Below, in pieces: positions 57,100 to 64,000 of a stretch of 64,000 nucleotides of DNA. Position 1 is the stretch's first letter. Each line of letters opens with the position of its first letter. Under the pieces are notes generated by a model, which was given only the letters and a program-made list of their open reading frames with translations, searched no databases and had not been told where the DNA came from. The position numbers and the translations under genes are program-made. The stretch is from assembly GCA_034387635.1 (NCBI GenBank), contig JAOANU010000002.1, positions 1 to 64,000 on the forward strand, in the 5' to 3' direction. The stretch is from Rhodosporidiobolus odoratus. Its lineage: Eukaryota; Basidiomycota; Microbotryomycetes; Sporidiobolales; Sporidiobolaceae.

Positions 57100-57526
57100 A
57101 ATGGGCGAGTCGAGCAGAACAATCAGAGAGGGAGAGGACGAGTCCTCGGAACTTCGGCGTTCTTTTTGGCTTTACCCGATGCAGTCATGGGTCCAGACAC
57201 GAGTTTCACGATCGATTGAGCGATCAGAAGACAGTCAGCACGTTGTACCGATAGTTGCAGACGAAGGAAAGGAAAAAAGAAAGCAGAAAGAAAAGAAGCC
57301 CCGAGGTACAGATTGGTAGGGAAGGAAGCAGAAACTAGAAAGGCGAAAGGCGATACGCCAGAGAGTGACTAGCTGACGGAGTAGGGAGGACGAAAGGGAG
57401 GAGAAGGACAATAGACGTCTGGGGATTGCAGGGGAATAAAGTAGCGAGGTCATTTTGCCGGGAGGGGGAACAGGCAGAGGGGCAGAAGGGGGACAAGCAT
57501 CTCGATCACTGCCGTAGCTCCTGCGT
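57100..57526. other. Intergenic region between RING and HSF-type genes
   Basis: This is the 3' flank of the HSF-type gene and the promoter side of the RING gene, both on the minus strand. The plus strand is A/G-rich (57250-57480). No separate gene is seen, though the RING gene may start a little further into it. Confidence 0.45.
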
Positions 57527-60500
57527 TCAGTACGTTCCAGAGTACCCAGCGACACCGCCTGAAGCTAGAGCCTGCGCCGGGTCGTACATCTCGACATCAT
57601 GCTGGCCAGAAGGGTTCTGCTGGCCGGGCAGACGCTGCAAACGCGGAGAAGGCAGGTCAGCAAGGACAAAAACTGTAAGGAGGCGAACTGAAGCATGACA
57701 GCCAGACACAGTAGTGTCGCGGAGGATTTAAAGGGTCGGAAAGGTTGGGAAGAAAAGCGCACCGAGTCGTCCCTTCCGTACGTCAACGCCTCCTGCCCAT
57801 ACCGCTGCTGCTGCTGCTGCTGCTGCTGGTGGTGACTCTGATACCCCAACGAACCCGGCAGCGGGAACGCCGCCTCCCCCTCCCCCTCATACATCCCTCC
57901 CACTCCCGCATAAGCCGCCGCATACGGATCCTCCGCCTCCATCATCTCCTGCGTGACTCCATGGCCCGGATGGATGATCGGACGTTGGAGTGGAGAGTGA
58001 CCGTGCATGTAGTAGGCGGTTTTCGAGTAGCCAGGTTCAGAGTGGAAGACTTGGGCAGCACCGCGGCGGGGGTGGTGGTGCACTGCTTGAGGGGTTTGTT
58101 CGGCGTGATCGAAAGAGGGATAGGGAGAAGAGCCTACGCAGGAGGAACAAGTGCCGCGAAGGAAGCGTCAGCATGGCATGGCCCAGAGGAGATGGGCGGC
58201 AGAAAGAAAGAAGGAAACGACGAACCGTAAGGATCAGCTGCCGACGGGTAGAAAAATGCCGTTCCAGCGAACGAAGCGACACTCGGCGAGCGATGCATGC
58301 TCAGTCCAGCCGGAGGAGGTGTCGCTGCAGTGACTCCCATCGCGTATGAAGAGGAAGAAGGCCCGGCAGGCGGCGCGGCGGAAGAAGTCGAAGCTGAAGG
58401 TGCAGAAGGCGCGCCGAGATGAGGAGGACGAGGAAGGGTGTAGAGCTTGGGACCGTTGGTTTTCCCGCTGCGCGAAGAAGTACGTATCAGTATACGAAGG
58501 AGGCAAGACGACGACGGGAGGAAAAGGAAGAACGCACCCTCCAAGACCCAGCCCCATCGACAACGTCAAGGGCACATCCTCCTCCTCGTCCTCCTTCCCC
58601 CGTCCACTCCTCCCACCAAACCCAGCTCCACCCCTCTTCATTCCAAGGCTCTTCCCGTTCCCTTCGCCCTCACCATCCTGCTGCGCTACTTGAGTCTGCC
58701 TACCCTTGCCCCTGGGTGCGGCAGGCTTCTTGGCGCGTGAAGCACGAGAAGCCGGAGCAGGGGCGGAGGCAGCGGAAGTAGAACCGGAAGGCTCGACGCC
58801 CGGGGCGGAGTACCAATTGCCGTTCCTCCCCTTCCTACTCTGCGCCATCGGAGAAGGAGCCTCCGCGTTTTGTCCGACTTGTAGGGCGTCGTTCGCGGCG
58901 GCGGCGGCGGCGGCGGCGGCAGCAGCAGCCGCCGAAGCCTTTGCCCTCGCCGCGTTCCTCGAGCTGATTCTGCTCGGCTGAGGCGCAGAGGGCTCTGCCT
59001 CAGCAGTCTCGAGCGCACCCTCTCCCCCCTCTTCGACCGACGGGGTTTCGCCTTCACCTCCTTCGGCGTGAGCGGCGCGAACGCCGCTGCCCCGACGAGA
59101 AGGGTAGCGAGTCGCACTCTTGCCTCCAGCCGATCCCGCCTTCTCCTCCTCACCTTCCTTGGCCTGCCCTTCAGCCACGCCATCGCCTTCCGGTACCTCA
59201 GCTTCTCCAGCGATGCTCGACCTGTTTCTCGCAAGCGAAGAACGGTTCCGGGAAGGTCTCGACATCGAGGTCGTGTCGGTTGATTGTTGACCAGATTGAG
59301 AGGGCTGAGCGTCGTCGGCAGCGCGCGAGGTGCGAGTACGACGTGCCGCGGTGATGGACGTAGAAGCCTTGAAGGCGGTTTCAGCGTCGCCGACTGCCTC
59401 GACACCTTTCTCCCCTCCTTCCTCCTGCCCATCCATCTTCTTCTCTTCCCCGGGTACTACCGCAGCAGCCACATCGCCTTCGGCCTGCGCACCCTCCGCT
59501 TTCCCATCCTTCGTCTCTCCTTCCTCCGGCTCCGACAGATCCATCAAGCTGTCGAGGTCCGAATCCGCGAGCGCCATCTTTTGGCTGAGCGCCTGGCTCT
59601 TTTGGTTAGCCGCCGCAGCGGCCGCACGACCTGGTCGAGCACGCGAGGTAGACGTAGAGGTAGAGTCGTTGTTGTTAGATGTGGGAGTGGGTTTGGCGGA
59701 AGAACCACGGCGGTTCGAAGTTGCGGGAGTGGAACCAGAACCGGAAGGAGCGGTCGAGGGCTGGTGGGTGAGAGAAGTACGAGCGCGCTTGACAGGAGGC
59801 CTGGCCGTAGGAGCAGCGGATTTCTTGGACGGCGAGAACCCAGCTTTACCTTTACCCTTGACGTCCCTCGACACGGCGGCTTTCCCCTTTCCTTTGACAC
59901 TTGCCTCGCCCGCCTCCTCATCGACTTCCCCATCAGCGTCCGCATCCGTCCCTTCATCGCCCTCCTCCTCCTCCTCCTCCTCCAAATCGCTCGAATCGTC
60001 CGAACTCGTCAGATCCCCCAAACTATCATCATCATCCCCACCCATCATCGAGTCCTCCTCCTCGTCCGAATCCGTGAACTCCTCACTCTCCTCATCACTC
60101 GACTTGTACCCCCTCTTCTTACTCTTAGCCGCCGCCTTCTTAGCCTGAAGCGCCTTGGTCGCCGTCCGATCCAAAGCGCCCTTTGAACCGCTCGGTCCGA
60201 CGTCCATAACATCCGGCGCGGCCGCGCCATCCTCCGGTTTACCCTTCCAACGAGCCCCATACCCCGTCCCCGGTCCACTCTCATGCTTCCCCGTCTTTTT
60301 ACTCTTGATCCTCCGTTTCTTGGCCATGCCATCTTCGTGACGACCAATGGCTTGGACTTCGTCAAAGGTGGATTTGGCCGTCAGAGACGGGTGGTACCAG
60401 ATTCGGTATTGGCGATTGACGCCCGGGTTCTGCTTGGCGATGATGGCGAGGTCGCGCTGGGAACGAGAGTGACGCTTGAAGTCCCAGTTCTGATTGCGTG

Positions 60501-62342
60501 TCGAGGCGGCACGGAAAGGGAGAGGCGGGTTGGGAAGACAGAGTAAAATGGGAAAGGGAGGGAAAGATGAAGACAGATTAGCAGCGTTCAAACGGAAGGA
60601 AGAAACCGCCAAAATCGACATACGTTCATCTGCTTATTCTGCGCGCCCGAAAGAACCGGTCAGCGAGCCGTTCCCAGTAAACAGCGAGCGAGTCCACAAG
60701 AAGAGAAAGGCATCTGAACGTACGAAACTGGTAATCCCCTTTTGCTGAAAGTGGACCTTGCACACGTACTCGACCAAATCCTTTTCGTTCGGAATGATGA
60801 GCAACTTGCCCGTCGCGTCCCATTTCATCCATTGCGAAACGTCGGCGGGGTCATGGTTGAGGAGCCTGTCGAAAAAGGGTCGAGGGAAGGCACGGAAGAA
60901 ATGAGAGGAAACGTCAGTCGGGGCGTCCAAAGATTGCAGTAGAGTATGGTGCAACGAGAAGCAACGACTCACTTCCACAACTTTCTCAAAAACGTCTCTG
61001 GCCTGCTTCCCGCCCCAGTTCCTCCCGGACCCCCCCACCCCCCTCGACTACTCTTCCTCTTCTCCGCCTTGGTCATCTTCCCCGCCCCCTTCCCCTTGCC
61101 CTTCCCGCCCTTGCCCTTCCCAGCCCCCATTTCCTGCTGTTGTTGCTGCTGCTGCAACAACAACAAGGGTTTCTTTTTCCCCGCGGCTTGCATCCCCGCC
61201 GTAGCGGTTTTCGAATTCGAAGGTGGAAGTTTGACTTTGGGCGGTCCGGGCGCGCGCGGTTCAGTCGGTTTACGACGAGGCGGTTTAGGCGGAGGGGCAG
61301 GTTCGGCGTCGGCTCCTCCTCCTCCTCCTCCTCCGGCGGGGTTTGCACCATCGGGAGCAGCCGCACCCGTCGAAGGACCTGTAGAAGCAGCCGCAGCAGC
61401 CGCCGCTGAGAACTGAGGCGGAGGCGTAGGGAGCTGGAACCCTCCGACTTCCCCGCCAACTCCGCCGTGGGGTCCAAAGTCGGCTTCTCGAGCAGCGCTC
61501 GCCGCGCGGGCGATGTCGTCCAAACTGGTGCCGATCATACCGGGGAGAGCGAGGGGCGTGAGTTCGCTACCGCCGGGTGCATTTTGGGCACTGGAGGAAC
61601 CACTGAGGGGCGCACTGGCGGGTGGGATGGGCAGTTGGAGGCCTTGGGAGAAATCCATTGCGAACTCGGCGGGGTACATCCCGCCCATCGGAAGGGGAGG
61701 GAGGGGTGGTAGACCGGGTAGAGAGACGGAAGGGAGAGGGAGCTGCTGGGCGTGCGGGTGCATCGGAGGAAGGTGAGGCATGGGCGAGTTGGAAAGGGAC
61801 GGGTAGGGAAGGAGCGGAGTCGTGGAACCCGTCGGAGGGTACGGCAGCGAGTAAGGTGTGTAGTGGGGCTGCGGGTGCGGGTGCGGGTAGGGCTGGTAGG
61901 GTTGCGGGGCGTTGGGCAGATTGAACTGGACGGGAGGAGGGTAGGGCGGTTGTTGTTGATGCTGCTGCTGAACCTGGCTCGACCCGCCGTTTCCGCCGGT
62001 ATCGTGCCCAGAGTCTCCTGCATGAGTCGGCGCCGAGGTAGCGAAGGGGGGTAATGGCGACTGGCCTTCGGAGGTCGACGGGTTCGAATGGGACATATGA
62101 GCAGGCTGGGGGAGGTGGTTCTGCGGGGGCGGGTGCGAGTCGCGATGGGCAGCCGACGGGGCAGGGAAGGCGTGTTGTAGCTCGGCGTTGGCTTGTTGTG
62201 GTTGTTGCTGAGCGTGTTGTTGAGCGTCCATGGAGGGTTGATGAGGAGGGGGAGGGAGTTGTTGCGCATCGGTCGGCTGAGACTGATTGGGCTGGTAGGC
62301 ACCGTTTTGGGGCCGCTGAGGCCGGTGCTGTTGTTGTTCCAT
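57527..62342 (-). CDS. Large transcription factor with HSF-type DNA-binding domain
   Basis: The ATG at 62342 opens about 440 residues rich in Gln, Pro, Ala and Gly, with a polyGln run near the DNA-binding domain, followed by Gly/Lys repeats. The HSF-type domain then begins FLRKLWKLLNHDPADVSQWMKWDATGKLLII (exon junction near 60972), continues through LVEYVCKVHFQQKGITSF, and closes over a 15-nt exon (60624-60638, NKQMN) with NWDFKRHSRS (from 60489). The order matches the HSF winged helix, with the SFVRQLN-like recognition segment changed to SFNKQMN. Downstream are NPGVNRQYRIWYHP, a basic nuclear-type stretch (AKKRRIKSKK), a long acidic run, polyAla, and a Q-run near the end; stop at 57527. I estimate roughly 1,350-1,400 residues. 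The trimerisation coil of true HSF is not evident, so targets may differ. Confidence 0.85.
57800..57830. repeat. CTG/CAG microsatellite coding polyGln
   Basis: About eight consecutive CTG units on the plus strand lie inside the last-but-one exon of the HSF-type gene and encode a Gln run after SHH. Such runs change length easily between strains. Confidence 0.8.
58896..58940. repeat. GCG/GCA trinucleotide run coding polyAla
   Basis: The plus strand reads (GCG)n then (CAG)n and encodes about a dozen alanines in the HSF-type gene on the minus strand. Confidence 0.8.
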
Positions 62343-62818
62343 TGTGCGAGGTCGAGTTAAGAAGGTTGATAAAGGGCAAGCGGGCGTTATTGTTTGGGCG
62401 GTATCGGCGCGGTGAACGGGGTCAGACGGTCGAGGAGAAAGTGCAGTGGGGGTGTCAAGCGTGTCTGTTGTCAATGTTGAGCTTGTCACTCGTCTCCGTC
62501 TGTGGCTGTGGTCGAGTTGTCGCCGACTGGGAGATGAGGCGAGACGGCCCCGAATAGCGGTCTGCCTAGACCGCGGGAGAGTGGCGGACTAGCTAGACAA
62601 GCGTACTGTATGGCTGTTTAACCTCTTGCAGGCAATTGCTGGCGTTTTTCAGGGTTGTGGTGACAGTCGAGAGCAAACTCGAGAAGAGAGAGAGCGACAG
62701 GCGGAGAGAGAGAGGAGCGCATAGACCCAGCCTCGAATTAGTCTATCTTGGTTTCTGCCTTTCCCGACTATACGAGGGTTCCATACACCTCTCCTTGCCG
62801 TCTGCGACTAGGAAACCG

Positions 62819-63091
62819 ATGGCTCTCGAGCGACAACCAGTCCTTGACCTTCTCAAGAGAAATGAGAAGGTCAAACTCGAAAAACCACTCTTCTTGCCAC
62901 CGCGGCTCGCCCTTGGTACATTAGAGCCGAGCTTCGAGGCCTGCGAGTCCGAGCACCCGCACCTGGTATCTCGAAGGAGGCATCCTAGCGGGTCAGTCTG
63001 CACCCAGATCGAAACCATTCCCTCTTTTCCCTCCTACTCTGAATCACTGCGCGGGCTGTCAGCGCAGCTGAACCCAACCCTCTGCGCTTGA
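62819..63091 (+). CDS. Possible small hypothetical protein (90 residues)
   Basis: An ATG at 62819 opens 90 codons to a TGA at 63089-63091. The product starts with a charged helix (DLLKRNEKVKLEKPLFL) and contains several acidic and His residues, but has no family motif. It could be a first exon of a longer plus-strand gene, since GT donors occur inside, or chance. Confidence 0.22.
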   Translation: MALERQPVLDLLKRNEKVKLEKPLFLPPRLALGTLEPSFEACESEHPHLVSRRRHPSGSVCTQIETIPSFPSYSESLRGLSAQLNPTLCA

Positions 63092-63668
63092 CAGAGGAGA
63101 TTCACACTCGGGCGTTCGCGTAAGCCAGACAGAGTACGAGAACCAGGCGAAGGCTGAGGAGGCAGTGGCTCATGTGGTAGGCCCACCGGCATAAATACAT
63201 GACTGTCTGACGAGCCGTGACGGTCCGCGAGGTATCTGCACGCGTCGTGCGCCTCGACTCTGCGCAGCGGAACAAATCAGAGTAAGGTGTGGGCTACGAC
63301 GCTGAAGAGGGAACTCACAAGCCAGGCTCGATACGAGGGTTTGCTCCATGTCTCGTGCCGCCTCGCTGACCCTACACCAGACGCTCCGTTGCGCAAGTCC
63401 TCGGCGCCTACCGCCTTTCGCTGTACTGGTCTCGAGGCGGCAAGGTGAGTAGACTAGGCGGAAAATGGGCAATCTCCCGTTTTTCGTACGTCGGGGAGTT
63501 GGAGCACGACAATACTTATACAGTACATTGGACCTGGAATAGATGTAGGTACGGAGGAGCGGAAGAAGGAGCGAAGCAATGAGGAAGACAAAAGGAAAGA
63601 AAGGGACGAAGGGAGATGCCGTCCTCGAGCCGCCTACCGCCTGTACTCTTCATACGTAGCACGTGTTT

Positions 63669-63878
63669 TCAGGTGAGGCGGGAGATCGAGGGATGGTCGC
63701 TGCGTGAAGACCGGTCTGTTGTTGTCGGGTAAGGCCCACGAATACTGAGGATTGCGGCCTCCATCTGCGCGCGTGTAGGTGTGCCGTCACAACACGAACT
63801 GATGAGCAGCGCTACAATGCTAGACAGCAGGTCTTGAGTCGTACCGTCTTGCGGAACTCTGGCCGTGAGTCGCAGCAC
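63669..63878 (-). CDS. Possible 3' exon of a gene entering from the right
   Basis: A minus-strand frame encodes DGTTQDLLSSIVALLISSCC and TPTRAQMEAAILSIRGPYP before a stop at the low-coordinate end. It has a plausible acceptor CAG near 63868 but no ATG of its own. If real, the gene starts beyond the window. Confidence 0.3.
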   Translation of the reverse strand: MLRLTARVPQDGTTQDLLSSIVALLISSCCDGTPTRAQMEAAILSIRGPYPTTTDRSSRSDHPSISRLT

Positions 63879-64000
63879 TCTTCCGGCTAGTTGGTGATGC
63901 CATTTCTGGCGACGTTGCGGAACGTAAGCTGGGTGGTCTGGACGGAGGTTTGGGTCAGCATGTGCACGGCAGCGAACGAACTTGGAACGTGGAAGACAGA

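Larger units (their letters stand above)
62343..64000. other. Right-end region, only weak gene candidates
   Basis: The first part should be the HSF-type promoter. Two weak candidates are listed separately (62819-63091 plus and 63669-63878 minus). The rest shows no coding pattern I can support. Confidence 0.4.

Overview
The window is nuclear DNA of an intron-rich, GC-rich fungus. Genes are dense, on both strands, and cut by many introns of about 40-250 nt with GTRNGT donors and CTGAC/CTAAC branch sites. Several exons are only 12-31 nt long. The gene set (CORVET/HOPS VPS11, Hook, Nup1-type nucleoporin, CDC50, seven-knuckle GIS2/CNBP protein, F-box proteins) and the gene architecture suggest a basidiomycete yeast, probably a red yeast of the Rhodotorula/Sporidiobolales type. 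That placement is an inference from style, not from a search. All gene models were spliced by hand; junctions were accepted when reading frame, splice signals and family motifs agreed.

Left part (1-18.5 kb): S-adenosylmethionine synthetase (+) converges on an inosine-uridine-type nucleoside hydrolase (-). The hydrolase shares a divergent promoter with CDC50/LEM3, the flippase subunit (+), which is followed by a PA-TM-RING ubiquitin ligase (+). The ligase converges on RLP24 (-), a 60S biogenesis factor whose start codon appears to be assembled by splicing. Next come an unrecognised minus-strand gene with an ATG-less terminal exon, and a Hook dynein adaptor (-).

Middle part (18.5-41 kb): a gene-poor 1.8 kb stretch, a RhoGAP with a long disordered N-terminus (-), a GPI-type aspartic protease (+), an 892-residue unrecognised protein (-), VPS11 (+), a shortened and divergent CRM1/exportin-1 paralogue (-), and GIS2/CNBP (-).

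Right part (41-64 kb): a 1.6 kb polypurine-rich leader region, a protein with an F-box-like segment and an XPA-like segment (-), an FxFG nucleoporin of the Nup1 class (-), a proline/serine-rich hypothetical protein (-), an F-box protein with a CxxC motif (+), a 2.2 kb stretch without a convincing gene, a coiled-coil RING protein (-), and a large Q/A/P-rich protein with an HSF-type DNA-binding domain (-). The last 1.6 kb holds only weak candidates.

I saw no CRISPR array, transposon, tRNA or rRNA, and no co-functional gene cluster; the neighbours are mostly unrelated housekeeping genes. The most unusual points are the CRM1 paralogue that keeps both ends but lacks most of the central solenoid, the splice-created start codon of RLP24, and a 15-nt micro-exon inside the HSF-type DNA-binding domain.
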